Below are positions 24,388 to 33,184 of a stretch of 37,504 bases of DNA, piece by piece. The stretch is from Peptostreptococcus anaerobius VPI 4330 = DSM 2949 (GTDB taxonomy: Bacteria; Bacillota; Clostridia; Peptostreptococcales; Peptostreptococcaceae). Numbering within the stretch: position 1 is the stretch's first letter; each line of letters starts with the position of its first letter. Below the pieces are notes generated by a model. That model saw nothing but the letters and a program-made list of their open reading frames with translations, was not told the DNA's origin and did no database searches. Where the stretch lies: positions 1 through 37,504 of the forward strand of contig NZ_KB906623.1 in the NCBI RefSeq assembly GCF_000381525.1. Reading direction: 5' to 3'. The position numbers and the translations under genes are program-made.

Positions 24388-25445
24388 AGGCCTAAGACCC
24401 TTCCTATCTCCAAGTCCTTAAACTCTCCCATGTGGTTGTAGGCATATATAGATGAATCAATTATATTCATGGCAAGGGCTGCTCCTGTGCCCTCACCCAA
24501 TCTCATGTCCATATCCAACATAGGTTTTATACCTAATATAGATAGGGCTGTTTCACTACCCTTTTCATCAGACTTGTGAGACATAATCAAGTAATCCTTA
24601 GATCTTGGATTTATCCTATAGGCTATAAGGGCTGCTGCATAGGATATAAATCCATCAACAACTACCGGTATCCTATTGGCTGCACATCCCAGTATCACGC
24701 CGGTCATACCTCCTATATCGAAACCACCAACCTTGGCTAGCACCTCTATACCATCTGTCGGGTTGGGATTGTTTATCTCTATTGCCTTTCTGACAACATC
24801 TGCCTTGTGTTTTACCCTTTCTAGACCTATGCCAGCCCCAACATCTGCAATATCAATAGGATCCTTACCAGACATAACAGACAAAATAGCTGTAGATGGG
24901 GTAGTATTGGATATTCCCATCTCTCCAATACCTATGATCTTGTAGCCTTCAACTATACACTTTTCTGCTATTTCAATCCCTAGTTCTATTGACTTTACAG
25001 CCTCGTCCATTGTCATTGCTGGACCCTTGGCAATATTATCAGTTCCCTGCCTAATCTTATGGCTGACTACACCATACATGGGCTCATCACCTAGTACACC
25101 AATATCTATAGGTATCAGGTCAGTCTTGTTGAACTTTGCCAATACTCCTACACCTGTCAGTCCCCTAGCAAAGTTTTCCAACTGCATCCTAGTTATAATC
25201 TGAGGTTGCGGTGATACACCTTCATCGTGGACCCCGTGGTCTGCCCCAAAGGCTATAATACATTTTTTAGGCTGGTCCTCTATTTTATTTGTACAATAGA
25301 TACCTGCAAGTTTTTTAGTTATATCTTCTAATTGTCCTAGACTGTCCTTGGGATGTATCTTATCGTCCCACCTCTTTTGTGCCCTCTCTATAGCTCTTTC
25401 ATCAAGAGGGTATATGTTTCTTGAAATACTAACTAATAAATTCAA
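24375..25445 (-). CDS. cobT: Nicotinate-nucleotide:benzimidazole phosphoribosyltransferase
   Basis: 356 residues, full length. It activates the lower-ligand base to alpha-ribazole phosphate. FGADHGVHDEGVSPQP (about 67-82), GIGEMGISNTTPS (about 172-184) and the catalytic Glu in RLGEGTGAALAM (about 316-327) are present. The ribosome site before ATG 25445 is weak; the nearest purine run lies about 20 nt upstream. It is the first cobalamin gene of the cluster, only 71 bp after ctpA. No lower-ligand synthesis gene (bza or bluB) is in the window. Confidence 0.94.
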   Translation of the reverse strand: MNLLVSISRNIYPLDERAIERAQKRWDDKIHPKDSLGQLEDITKKLAGIYCTNKIEDQPKKCIIAFGADHGVHDEGVSPQPQIITRMQLENFARGLTGVGVLAKFNKTDLIPIDIGVLGDEPMYGVVSHKIRQGTDNIAKGPAMTMDEAVKSIELGIEIAEKCIVEGYKIIGIGEMGISNTTPSTAILSVMSGKDPIDIADVGAGIGLERVKHKADVVRKAIEINNPNPTDGIEVLAKVGGFDIGGMTGVILGCAANRIPVVVDGFISYAAALIAYRINPRSKDYLIMSHKSDEKGSETALSILGIKPMLDMDMRLGEGTGAALAMNIIDSSIYAYNHMGEFKDLEIGRVLGLWDK

Positions 25446-25473
25446 CTTTTCACACCATTTCCCTTATATTTAC

Positions 25474-25509
25474 ATATAACCTCCTGCATAGATACACAGA
25501 AGGTTATAT
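25474..25509 (-). other. Hairpin between ctpA and cobT
   Basis: ATATAACCTCCTG (25474-25486) pairs with CAGAAGGTTATAT (25497-25509) with one mismatch and a 10-nt loop. There is no T-run on the minus strand, so a simple terminator is not supported. It occupies half of the only spacer before the cobalamin genes and may be an attenuation or processing site. It does not resemble a cobalamin riboswitch. Confidence 0.5.
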
Positions 25510-25516
25510 AATTTCT

Positions 25517-26677
25517 CTATTTTATTTTTTCTTTTAGATAAGAAATCGCCCTTGGCAACTGGTCTTTTTCTTCCTTGACTTCAATTGTAGGCTTTATTCC
25601 CTTCTCATTGATATATGATCCATTTGGAGTAAAGTACTGGGCTGTTGTAAGCTTGTAACCTGTACCATCTCTTAGGGGAACAACCTGCTGGACAAGACCC
25701 TTACCATATGTAGTTGTACCAACTGAGATACCTGCCTTGTTGTCAAGTATAGCACCTGTCAATATTTCAGATGCTGATGCGGAGTTGCCGTTTGTAAGCA
25801 CAACAATAGGTATAGATATCTTCTCCTTGTCACTAGATCTTAGGTATTCCTTGTTGCCCTTATTGTCCTGAGTATAGACTATAACAGCCTTGCCTAGTAG
25901 CCTGTCTGCTATATTCTCTACTACATCTAAAAGTCCACCACCATCATCTCTAACGTCTACTATAAGACCCTTGATGTTTTTTGCCTCTAAATTCTTTAGG
26001 GCTGACCTAAAGTCATCTGCTGTATCTTCATCAAAACTCTTAATAGATATATAACCTAGATTATTTTCTAGAACTCTAGACTCTATAGTCTGTATTGTAA
26101 TCTGTCTTCTTACAACAATCTTTTCAATCTGTCTATTACCTCTTATAAGAGATATCTTTACGCTTGTACCAGCCTTACCTCTCATATTTTTGACAGCTAT
26201 ATCCATCTCTTGGTATGTATAAGACTTGCCATCGACCCTTACTATAAAATCTCCCTTTTGAATCCCTGCCTCCTTGGCTGGACTCTTGTCAAAGGTAGAT
26301 TCTACCCTGATCCTACCAGTCTCCTTGTCAGCACCTACTGTCATACCAACACCTACATATTTGCCTGATGATGCCTCCAATAGCTGCTTCATTTCGTCTT
26401 TAGTGTAATAGGCTGAGTACACATCTCCTAGCCCTGCAAACAAGCCCTTATATATGCCTGTCTCAAGCATATCCTTGTCTGGCTTTTTGTAAAAGTCTTC
26501 ATTGATCTTCTCACTTAGACTCACTAGCTTCTTATACTGCCTGTATTCCTTGTAGGGTAGTATACCTATTACACCTATTGTAGATAGGACAAATGTTGTG
26601 AATATGGAAGTAACAAGCATGAGAGCTACAGCTCCTATCCACAATTTCCTATTTCTTCTCTTATTTTCTTTTTTCAT
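25517..26677 (-). CDS. ctpA: C-terminal processing peptidase (S41 family, PDZ-containing)
   Basis: 386 residues. A positively charged N-terminus precedes one membrane segment (about 12-36), so the protease faces the cell exterior. A PDZ domain lies at about 95-175 (YVGVGMTVGADKE, GIQKGDFIVRVDGKSY). The catalytic Ser is in NGNSASASEIL (about 297-307) and the catalytic Lys is in TTYGKGLVQQ (about 323-332). It cleaves C-termini of envelope proteins. It follows the transketolase genes by 24 bp and is probably co-transcribed with them. Confidence 0.94.
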   Translation of the reverse strand: MKKENKRRNRKLWIGAVALMLVTSIFTTFVLSTIGVIGILPYKEYRQYKKLVSLSEKINEDFYKKPDKDMLETGIYKGLFAGLGDVYSAYYTKDEMKQLLEASSGKYVGVGMTVGADKETGRIRVESTFDKSPAKEAGIQKGDFIVRVDGKSYTYQEMDIAVKNMRGKAGTSVKISLIRGNRQIEKIVVRRQITIQTIESRVLENNLGYISIKSFDEDTADDFRSALKNLEAKNIKGLIVDVRDDGGGLLDVVENIADRLLGKAVIVYTQDNKGNKEYLRSSDKEKISIPIVVLTNGNSASASEILTGAILDNKAGISVGTTTYGKGLVQQVVPLRDGTGYKLTTAQYFTPNGSYINEKGIKPTIEVKEEKDQLPRAISYLKEKIK

Positions 26678-26701
26678 TAATACACCTTTGTTTCCTTAAA
26701 A

Positions 26702-27640
26702 TTAAAAATCGATGCCCATCAATATCCTCACCTGGTCTACTATATCATCAGTAGTCATATTGAAATGTTCATAGAGTTCCTCTGCCTTTGCTGACATACC
26801 AAATTCATCTGGCACACCAATCTTCTTAACCTTTATTGGGCAGTGTTCAGATATGTATTCACACACTGCTGAACCAAGACCTCCTATTTTACTATGGTCT
26901 TCAATAGTCAGTATGGCCCTAGTATTTTTTGCACAGTCTTCTATAATAGAAGTATCGAGGGGCTTTATCGTAGACATATTTACTACCCTTACATTGATAC
27001 CCTCTTGCCTTAGTAGGTCGCTTGCCTTGATTGAATTAGACACCATAGGACCACAAGCTATTATAGATATATCATCACCATCTCTTAGGACCTTAGACTT
27101 TCCTAACTCAAACTGGTAGTCATCTCCTAGTATATTTTCTACATCTTCCCTGACCAACCTCATATAGGCAGGCCCATCACTATTAGCCAAATATTTTGTC
27201 ATCTGATAAGCCTCTATAGCATCAGCTGGAACTAATACCCTCATATTAGGAAGTACTCTCATAATGGCAATGTCTTCTATGCTCTGGTGGGTTGCCCCAT
27301 CCGGTCCTGTCATAAGACCCGCATGAGTTGAGCAAAGCTTTACATTTAATTTGCCCATACACACTGAGTTTCTTATAATTTCATAAGCTCTCCCTGTCTC
27401 AAAAACAGCGAATGAACTTGCAAATACATTCATGCCTGCTGCTGCAAGTCCTGCAGATACACCTACTAAATTCTGTTCGGCTATACCTACATCCACAAAC
27501 CTATCTGGAAATACAGATTTAAAATATTCAGTCTTTGTAGATTTAGAGAGGTCAGCATCAACAACTACCAACTTATGGTTGCTGTCCCCCATATCCACAA
27601 GAGCCCTACCAAAGGACTCTCTCATTGATTCCGTAAACAT
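26702..27640 (-). CDS. Transketolase, C-terminal subunit
   Basis: 312 residues covering the pyrimidine-binding and C-terminal domains of transketolase (also like the E1-beta type). VVDADLSKSTKTEYF (about 24-38) and VGIAEQNLVGVSAGLA (about 52-67, with the Glu that activates thiamine diphosphate) are clear. LTIEDHSKIGGLGSAV lies at about 244-259. It works with the subunit encoded 9 bp upstream in the pentose phosphate pathway. Split transketolases are common in Clostridia. Confidence 0.92.
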   Translation of the reverse strand: MFTESMRESFGRALVDMGDSNHKLVVVDADLSKSTKTEYFKSVFPDRFVDVGIAEQNLVGVSAGLAAAGMNVFASSFAVFETGRAYEIIRNSVCMGKLNVKLCSTHAGLMTGPDGATHQSIEDIAIMRVLPNMRVLVPADAIEAYQMTKYLANSDGPAYMRLVREDVENILGDDYQFELGKSKVLRDGDDISIIACGPMVSNSIKASDLLRQEGINVRVVNMSTIKPLDTSIIEDCAKNTRAILTIEDHSKIGGLGSAVCEYISEHCPIKVKKIGVPDEFGMSAKAEELYEHFNMTTDDIVDQVRILMGIDF

Positions 27641-27649
27641 TTATACCAC

Positions 27650-28462
27650 CTATCTAAGTTCTTCCATGGCTGTGCTGTAGTCATCACTTGACATAGTCTT
27701 GCTATGCCACTGACACTCACCTTCCATAAAAGAAACTCCCTTACCCTTTATAGTATTAGCTATAACCAATGTCGGTTTGGTATCTATCTTGTCAAAAGTA
27801 TTGAAGGCTCCAAATATCTGGTCAAAATCGTGACCATCAATCTCAAGTACATACCATCCAAAAGCCTCAAACTTCTTGGCAACTGATCCCAAGCTCATGA
27901 CTTCATCAGTGCTACCATCAATCTGTAAACCATTCATATCAACAATAGCCATAAGGTTGTCGAGCTTGTACTGTTTGGCAAACATGGCTGCCTCCCAAAC
28001 CATCCCCTCTTGGAGCTCTCCATCTCCCAGTAAGGCGTAAACATTGTAACCAATATTTTCTATCTTAGATGCCAGAGCCATACCGCACGCAGCTGATAGA
28101 CCTTGCCCCAAGGAACCTGTTGTCATATCAATACCACTTACCTTTAGCATATCCGGGCTACCCTGAAGTATACTATTGTACTGTCTATAACCTTTTAGTT
28201 CTTCATCCATCAAGTAACCTTTCTCGCAAAGTGCAGCATATATAGCTGCAGACGAATGACCCTTAGACATTACAAACCTGTCCCTGTCATCTTTTTTAGG
28301 TTCCTGTGGATTGACATTCATCCTGCCAAAATAAAGTGCAGTGATAATCTCTACACAAGATAAGGAACCACCTGGATGACCAGACTGGGCATTATATATC
28401 ATATCTATTATCTTGCGCCTTATGCTTTTCGCTCTTTCTGATAGATTATCGTAATCAATCAT
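27650..28462 (-). CDS. Transketolase, N-terminal subunit
   Basis: 270 residues, thiamine-diphosphate-binding half. FVMSKGHSSAAIYAAL (about 67-82), TGSLGQGLSAACGMA and the TPP/Mg motif beginning GDGELQEG with the later DMNGLQIDG (about 144-181) are present. It transfers two-carbon ketol units together with the following subunit. It is the first gene of the possible long minus-strand transcript that continues into ctpA and the cobalamin genes. Confidence 0.93.
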   Translation of the reverse strand: MIDYDNLSERAKSIRRKIIDMIYNAQSGHPGGSLSCVEIITALYFGRMNVNPQEPKKDDRDRFVMSKGHSSAAIYAALCEKGYLMDEELKGYRQYNSILQGSPDMLKVSGIDMTTGSLGQGLSAACGMALASKIENIGYNVYALLGDGELQEGMVWEAAMFAKQYKLDNLMAIVDMNGLQIDGSTDEVMSLGSVAKKFEAFGWYVLEIDGHDFDQIFGAFNTFDKIDTKPTLVIANTIKGKGVSFMEGECQWHSKTMSSDDYSTAMEELR

Positions 28463-28538
28463 TTTATCTAGTGTCCTTTCACCATTTATATTCTACATTC
28501 ATATAAATCGACCTGTATTTAAGATGCATAGTAATACC

Positions 28539-28569
28539 TGTCAATATAAATCTAAATTTTATTATACCA
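28539..28569 (-). promoter_or_regulatory. Promoter elements for the transketolase operon
   Basis: On the minus strand an extended -10 TGGTATAAT lies at 28569-28561. A separate perfect TTGACA lies at 28544-28539, with only a poor -10 17 bp later. The extended -10 is the better candidate. The rest of the 28463-28856 gap is AT-rich with no further gene seen. Confidence 0.45.
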
Positions 28570-28778
28570 TATATTACAATCACTTGGTACATTTGTAATT
28601 CTATTGAAACATTTATAAAACTTTATCAAAATAAAATCATCTTTTATTGATATATTAGCAAGATAAAAACCATGACTTAAAACTATGATTTATAAGGGCT
28701 ATCGGCATAATTTCAAAAATTATATAGAGATAATAAAAAAGCTCAGTGAAAACAATAAAAAATGAATCAGCATGAAAA

Positions 28779-28807
28779 TTTACTTTAAAGGCTTTTAATG
28801 GTAAAAT
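28779..28807 (+). promoter_or_regulatory. Promoter for acpS
   Basis: TTTACT (28779-28784) and TAAAAT (28802-28807) are separated by 17 bp, with TGG just before the -10 (extended -10). It lies about 50 bp upstream of the acpS start. Confidence 0.5.
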
Positions 28808-28856
28808 ATATTCTAAGATACTATTAATATAGCCAAAGTTACAGGAGGTGGTCACC

Positions 28857-29234
28857 ATTATTTATGGCATAGGTACAGACATAGTAGAGATAGACAGAAT
28901 AAGGACATCACTTAATAGGAACATTAAACTCCTAGACAAGATGTTTTCACCTCGAGAAATGCAAATGTTAAAGTTAAAGGACTATAAGGCTGAATCTGTA
29001 GCTGGTAATTTTTCAGCCAAGGAAGCTGTTGTAAAATCAGTGGGTACAGGCCTTAGGGGATTTAGACTTCACGATGTAGAAATTCTTAGAGACGACCTAA
29101 ACAAGCCTCTTGTAGTATTTTCAGGGAAATTCAAAGACTACTGTAATAGCATAGGTGTAAGTAATATCATGGTATCAATATCCCATTCAAAAAACTATGC
29201 AACAGCCACAGCAATAGCTATCAAGGAGGATTAA
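28857..29234 (+). CDS. acpS: Holo-[acyl-carrier-protein] synthase, apparent ATT start
   Basis: 125 residues if started at ATT 28857. It transfers phosphopantetheine from CoA to acyl carrier protein. GIGTDIVEIDRI, GNFSAKEAVVKSVGTG (about 48-63) and VSISHSKNYATATAIA (about 105-120) are the family motifs. Start choice: the strong AGGAGG at 28843-28848 overlaps the in-frame GTG at 28848, which therefore cannot use it. ATT at 28857 lies 8 nt downstream of it and gives the usual AcpS N-terminus MIYGIGTD. The only nearby ATG (28864) is out of frame and stops at once. The stop codon is followed one base later by the start of the next gene. Confidence 0.9.
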   Translation: MIYGIGTDIVEIDRIRTSLNRNIKLLDKMFSPREMQMLKLKDYKAESVAGNFSAKEAVVKSVGTGLRGFRLHDVEILRDDLNKPLVVFSGKFKDYCNSIGVSNIMVSISHSKNYATATAIAIKED

Positions 29235-29235
29235 T

Positions 29236-30291
29236 ATGAATAAATATATCAAGAAAAGTATTTTAACTGCCCTAGCCCTTACGATGCTTCTTCCATATGG
29301 GCTAGTATCAAATAATTCAAAGGCAGAAATCAATGTAACAAGAATAGCAGGTGCAAACCGTTTTGAGACTTCTATAAAAGTCAGCCAAAACTTTTTTAAA
29401 TCAAGAAATTCAAGTGCTGTAATAGCAAGTGGAAACGACTTTAGGTCTGCCCTATACGCAAGTTATATGGCGTCCTCTCTTAGGATTCCATTCCTCGTAA
29501 ATTCACCTAGTACGCTTAGGCCCGATGTTGCAAAAGAACTTAGGAGGCTGGGAGTATCAAGGGTATTTTTAGTTGGCAACACATCAACCCTATCAAACAA
29601 GGTAGAAAACGACCTTAGGGGCATGAAGATAAATGTTGAGAGACTAGCAGAAAACAACCAAAAAGACATAAATAGCCTTGTAGACCAAAAAATATACAAT
29701 ACATTCTTCCCTGGCACACCTAGGGGGGATATAGATAGCGGCATAGTAATTAATGATAAGATTTTTCCAGACCTTCTGTCATCAGTTCCTTTTGTAGCTG
29801 AAATGGCAAGGACACAGGGTTCATACCTCGGAGCATATTATAGGCTGCCAGCAACAGATGGCTACAAGTTTATAATAGGAGGAAGGGGAACTGTTCCCGA
29901 TAGCTACAAGACATTTTATGGGGATATAAATGGTATAAATGCTCACAATGACGATGAAAATAGTGGTGAAGAAGCAAACTACTATACAGGAAGGCTAGCT
30001 GGTGGCGATAGGTATGAGACAGCCATAGAAATAGCCAAGGCCTACAAACCAGTACTTAGGAAAAACATCAATACAGTCATCCTAGTAAATGGCAAGGACT
30101 ATACTGACGCTCTTTCTTCAGGTATAGCAGGAGTCTACTCAAACGCTGCAGTCCTTCTTACACCACCAAATGCCCTACACGAATCAACTAAGAGATTTAT
30201 TATGGAAAATGGAATTTCAAAAGTTATAATTATTGGAGGAACATCCTCTGTTTCTAAAAATGCTGAAAACACAGTAAGGAATTTGAGATAA
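29236..30291 (+). CDS. Secreted protein with cell-wall-binding repeats (CWB2)
   Basis: 351 residues. A signal peptide (about 1-30, KKSILTALALTMLLP) exports it. Three CWB2-type units can be followed: 36-135 (RIAGANRFETSIKVS and VFLVGNTSTLS), about 150-230 (less typical, with KFIIGGRGTVPDS) and 253-351 (RLAGGDRYETAIEIA and VIIIGGTSSVS). In C. difficile, sets of three such repeats anchor proteins to the wall polymer. No further domain is fused, so only the anchor is recognised and its function is unknown. An AAGGAGG ribosome site overlaps the acpS end, so the two are co-expressed. Confidence 0.88.
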   Translation: MNKYIKKSILTALALTMLLPYGLVSNNSKAEINVTRIAGANRFETSIKVSQNFFKSRNSSAVIASGNDFRSALYASYMASSLRIPFLVNSPSTLRPDVAKELRRLGVSRVFLVGNTSTLSNKVENDLRGMKINVERLAENNQKDINSLVDQKIYNTFFPGTPRGDIDSGIVINDKIFPDLLSSVPFVAEMARTQGSYLGAYYRLPATDGYKFIIGGRGTVPDSYKTFYGDINGINAHNDDENSGEEANYYTGRLAGGDRYETAIEIAKAYKPVLRKNINTVILVNGKDYTDALSSGIAGVYSNAAVLLTPPNALHESTKRFIMENGISKVIIIGGTSSVSKNAENTVRNLR

Positions 30292-30442
30292 AAAATAGTC
30301 CTTTAAGTTACTTATTTCGGTAGATTATATATGCCCCTGTCACTATAAATATGTACATCCACATACCAAGACCGATACGGTAGAATACCCTCTATTAAAT
30401 ATTTACATTAATTGTAACATATAACTCTCTTTTGTAGAACAG

Positions 30443-30470
30443 TTGTATTTTACAATAAATATGATATAAT
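30443..30470 (+). promoter_or_regulatory. Promoter for the MerR-family gene
   Basis: TTGTAT (30443-30448), a 16-bp spacer and a perfect TATAAT (30465-30470) precede the gene. The spacer is shorter than the 19-20 bp of MerR-activated promoters, so this looks like an ordinary promoter. Confidence 0.5.
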
Positions 30471-30561
30471 TTAGTATATATTGGACTATTTATTAACAAT
30501 GATACACATGGTATTTTTAAGATCTCGCAAGGAAAAAATATTCATGAGAATAGGAGCAAAT

Positions 30562-31425
30562 ATGAAAGCAAAGGAAAAATATTCTATAGGCGAAGTAGAA
30601 AAAATTTGTAATATACCTATAAAAACTTTAAGATACTACGACTCAATAGACCTAGTAGTGCCATCATTTAGGGATTCTGAAACCAACTACAGGTACTATG
30701 ACAAGGGCCAAATGGTAACTATATGCATAGTCCGTAAACTAAGGATGCTAGGCTTTAGTCTTAAGGAAATAAATAATATCATACATAACAACAAGGCCTA
30801 TAGTCTTGAAGAGAGCATAGACTCCAAAATGGTTGAAATCTCCAAAGAAATTGAAGCCTTACAACAAAAGTACACAGAGGGTTGCAAGCTCTCACAAAGA
30901 TTAAAAAAGGGAGTGGATATCTTATCTCTATACTCTAAGGACGAAGCCGAAGCCAGGGGTATAATTATAGAGGAAATCCCTGAATCCTACCTAATCTACA
31001 CTAGGAAAATTATGAAGAGTTATTCAAATAAAGATGTCTCCTTGGAAAGATGGGCTGAACTAATCAATATGTCCAACCAAACAAATATAGAAGACAAGGG
31101 GTCCATACTTGTAACCTACTACTCAGAACCCTTGGAACAGTTCCTCTACAAGGATATAGATATAGAATTTGCCATGTACCTAGATAGCCATCTCCAAACT
31201 GAAAACTGTAGGAAATTCGGTGGATTTACAGCAGCTACAATGGTCCATGTCGGCGACTACTCAAACATAATAAACACCCACATTGAGATGATTCAGTATA
31301 TAAACAAGAATGGTTATAGGATCAAGGGAGATATTTCTGAAGAGTTTATAATATCTCCCTTTGATGTAACAAACCCTGATGAACACGTTACAAAGGTCAT
31401 CATTCCAATAGAGAAAATCAAATAG
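30562..31425 (+). CDS. MerR-family transcriptional regulator with BmrR/GyrI-like effector domain
   Basis: 287 residues from ATG 30562, which has AGGAG 5 nt upstream; an in-frame TTG at 30481 would add 27 residues that do not fit the family. The N-terminal HTH reads YSIGEVEKICNIPIKTLRYYD, followed by the wing with NYRYYDKGQ. A coiled-coil dimer helix lies at about 80-120. The C-terminal part (about 130-287) has the pattern of GyrI/BmrR drug-binding domains. It faces the CoA-transferase operon with convergent ends, so it is not obviously its regulator. The effector is unknown. Confidence 0.88.
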   Translation: MKAKEKYSIGEVEKICNIPIKTLRYYDSIDLVVPSFRDSETNYRYYDKGQMVTICIVRKLRMLGFSLKEINNIIHNNKAYSLEESIDSKMVEISKEIEALQQKYTEGCKLSQRLKKGVDILSLYSKDEAEARGIIIEEIPESYLIYTRKIMKSYSNKDVSLERWAELINMSNQTNIEDKGSILVTYYSEPLEQFLYKDIDIEFAMYLDSHLQTENCRKFGGFTAATMVHVGDYSNIINTHIEMIQYINKNGYRIKGDISEEFIISPFDVTNPDEHVTKVIIPIEKIK

Positions 31426-31474
31426 CTATATCGATGAATATATAAAACTTAATAAATATATGTGTATACGTAGA

Positions 31475-31507
31475 AAAATAGAAGTGTTAAAACAACACTT
31501 CTATTTT
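31475..31507. terminator. Bidirectional terminator between the MerR gene and the CoA-transferase operon
   Basis: AAAATAGAAGTGTT (31475-31488) and AACACTTCTATTTT (31494-31507) form a perfect 14-bp stem with a 5-nt loop. A/T runs flank both sides. It serves both converging transcripts. Confidence 0.85.
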
Positions 31508-31551
31508 GATTAGAATATAATATTGTAGATTAGATTAAATTTATATAAAGA

Positions 31552-32733
31552 TTATAGTATTCCTTCTTCTTTTAACTTTTCAACTTCTTCTTGACTAATG
31601 CCGAATATCTCTGCATTATGCTGGCCTAGAAGTGGTGCTGGTGTGTCTACTGTACCTGGAGTTTCAGATAGCTTCATAACACAACCTTGGAAATACTGGT
31701 CACCAGCAGTAGGATGCTGACAATGAACCATCATTTCACGAGCCTGAATATGTGGATGTTCAATTGCTTCCTTAACATTTAAAACTGGTCCACAAGGTAT
31801 TCCTGCTTCATCCATAATATTTTCTATTTCTTTCTTTGCATAGTCTCTACACCAGTCGGCAATTATGTTCTTTAATTCTGGTTCATAATTGTCACAACGT
31901 AGAGTATTTGTCTTATACCTAGGATCATCTAACAATTCTTCATGGCCTATTGTAGTACAGAACTTAGCAAATAGCCTATCATTACCCACTCCAACAGCTA
32001 CAAATCCATCCTTACATTCATATACATCAAATGGTGCTATAGAAGGGTCTATATTACCATTACGCTCTGGTATTATACCTGCAACTGTGTAGTTAACAAG
32101 GGCATTTTCAAGTAAACTAAATATTGTATCTATCATTGATACGTCAACCAACTGACCCTGTCCAGTTTTTTCTCTATTGTATAGGGCCATCAAGATACCA
32201 ACTGTCAAATAAATTCCTGCAACGTGGTCTGCAACAGAAGGGCCAACCTTTACCGGATTAGTCTCCTTGTATCCAGTAAGATTTATCATACCACCCATAG
32301 CCTGTGCAACTATATCATAACAAGCTCTGTGAGAGATTGGGCTGTTCTGTCCAAATCCTGACCCTGACCCATATATTATAGAAGGGTTTACTTTTCTAAC
32401 TGCTTCATAATCTATACCAAGCCTCTTAGTAACTCCACCCTTGTAGTTTTCTACTAATATATCTGCATCCTTAACCAATTCAAAGAACATTTCCTTACCC
32501 TTTTCTGACTTCAGGTTAAGAGTAGCCCCCTTCTTGTTACGGTTGACATAGCAGTAAAAACCACTTTCTCCACTCTTTTCATCTATTGGTCCCCACTCAC
32601 GACACTGGTCTCCGTTAACCGGTTCTATTTTTATAACCTCTGCACCATAGTCGGCTAACATCATTGTACAGAATGGTCCATTAAGTGCAGAAGTAAGGTC
32701 TATAACTTTTAGTCCTTCAAGAGCTTTCTTCAT
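31552..32733 (-). CDS. Class III (CaiB/BaiF) CoA-transferase
   Basis: 393 residues, the normal length. It moves CoA between carboxylic acids in the cytoplasm. The N-terminal Rossmann part has LKVIDLTSALNGPFCTMMLAD and EVIKIEP. The conserved Asp that forms the acyl-enzyme anhydride is Asp169 in SVADHVAG, and GQGQLVDVSMID follows. It is the last gene of the operon. By analogy with HadA and FldA of the leucine and phenylalanine reductive pathways, it would move CoA from the final acyl-CoA onto a new substrate acid. From the neighbouring lyase genes that substrate may be a beta-amino acid, but its identity is not visible. Confidence 0.92.
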   Translation of the reverse strand: MKKALEGLKVIDLTSALNGPFCTMMLADYGAEVIKIEPVNGDQCREWGPIDEKSGESGFYCYVNRNKKGATLNLKSEKGKEMFFELVKDADILVENYKGGVTKRLGIDYEAVRKVNPSIIYGSGSGFGQNSPISHRACYDIVAQAMGGMINLTGYKETNPVKVGPSVADHVAGIYLTVGILMALYNREKTGQGQLVDVSMIDTIFSLLENALVNYTVAGIIPERNGNIDPSIAPFDVYECKDGFVAVGVGNDRLFAKFCTTIGHEELLDDPRYKTNTLRCDNYEPELKNIIADWCRDYAKKEIENIMDEAGIPCGPVLNVKEAIEHPHIQAREMMVHCQHPTAGDQYFQGCVMKLSETPGTVDTPAPLLGQHNAEIFGISQEEVEKLKEEGIL

Positions 32734-32760
32734 TATTGTTATTCTCCTTTATCCTATTTA

Positions 32761-33138
32761 TTAAAATGTCTCATAGACAAACTGTGCTACTGTAGACAAT
32801 ACTGGTTCTGGAAGTACGTCTATTGAACTTGGGTATGGAGGATCACTAGGTACCTCTATAACCTTGAAGGCTCTAACCTCTATTAATGCCTTGTTTCCTT
32901 CGATCTTCTTTGCTCTTGCTATATATTCCATGTAATCTCCAGCCTGAGATGGAGTGTATAAACGTAACTTCTTAACACCTACACAATGGCCTGTATTGCC
33001 AAATATTTTTGCCATCAATCTCACTGCTGTATCGTTCATAAGAGTGATATTTCTAGCTCCATTTATTAGTCCACCAAGATAAAAAACGTCTCTATTTGAC
33101 ATTCTATAACGGAATGTTACTGTCTGCATATCGTTCAT
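32761..33138 (-). CDS. Small hotdog-fold protein, divergent relative of beta-aminoacyl-CoA ammonia-lyases
   Basis: 125 residues. It resembles 3-aminobutyryl-CoA ammonia-lyase (Kal) and beta-alanyl-CoA ammonia-lyase (Acl) in length and layout. FRYRMSNRDVFYLGGLINGARN (about 9-30) matches their opening with SxxDxxYxGxLVxGA. A TPSQAGDYMEYIARAKKIEGN stretch (about 68-88) matches the VYVGDFMEY block. The acidic CDGDESL-type motif of the partner is replaced by FGNTGHC at about 47-53. It may be a structural or non-catalytic half of a heteromer with the gene product encoded 46 bp upstream. Function is inferred from family memory and context. Confidence 0.65.
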   Translation of the reverse strand: MNDMQTVTFRYRMSNRDVFYLGGLINGARNITLMNDTAVRLMAKIFGNTGHCVGVKKLRLYTPSQAGDYMEYIARAKKIEGNKALIEVRAFKVIEVPSDPPYPSSIDVLPEPVLSTVAQFVYETF

Positions 33139-33184
33139 AATTCTACTCCTTTATAATAAAAATAATTATATTTTAATTTGTTTA

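Noticed and set aside
25446-25516. Possible cobalamin riboswitch before cobT
   Set aside because: The gap is only 71 bp, the hairpin is a simple stem-loop, and no B12-box-like GCCACTG was found.
28655-28858. 67-codon minus-strand ORF in the transketolase-acpS spacer
   Set aside because: It overlaps the acpS promoter and ribosome site, has no ribosome site of its own, and its AT-rich hydrophobic product looks random.
30481-30561. N-terminal extension of the MerR-family protein from TTG 30481
   Set aside because: The extra residues do not fit the family. ATG 30562 has a ribosome site at the right spacing and starts just before the helix-turn-helix.
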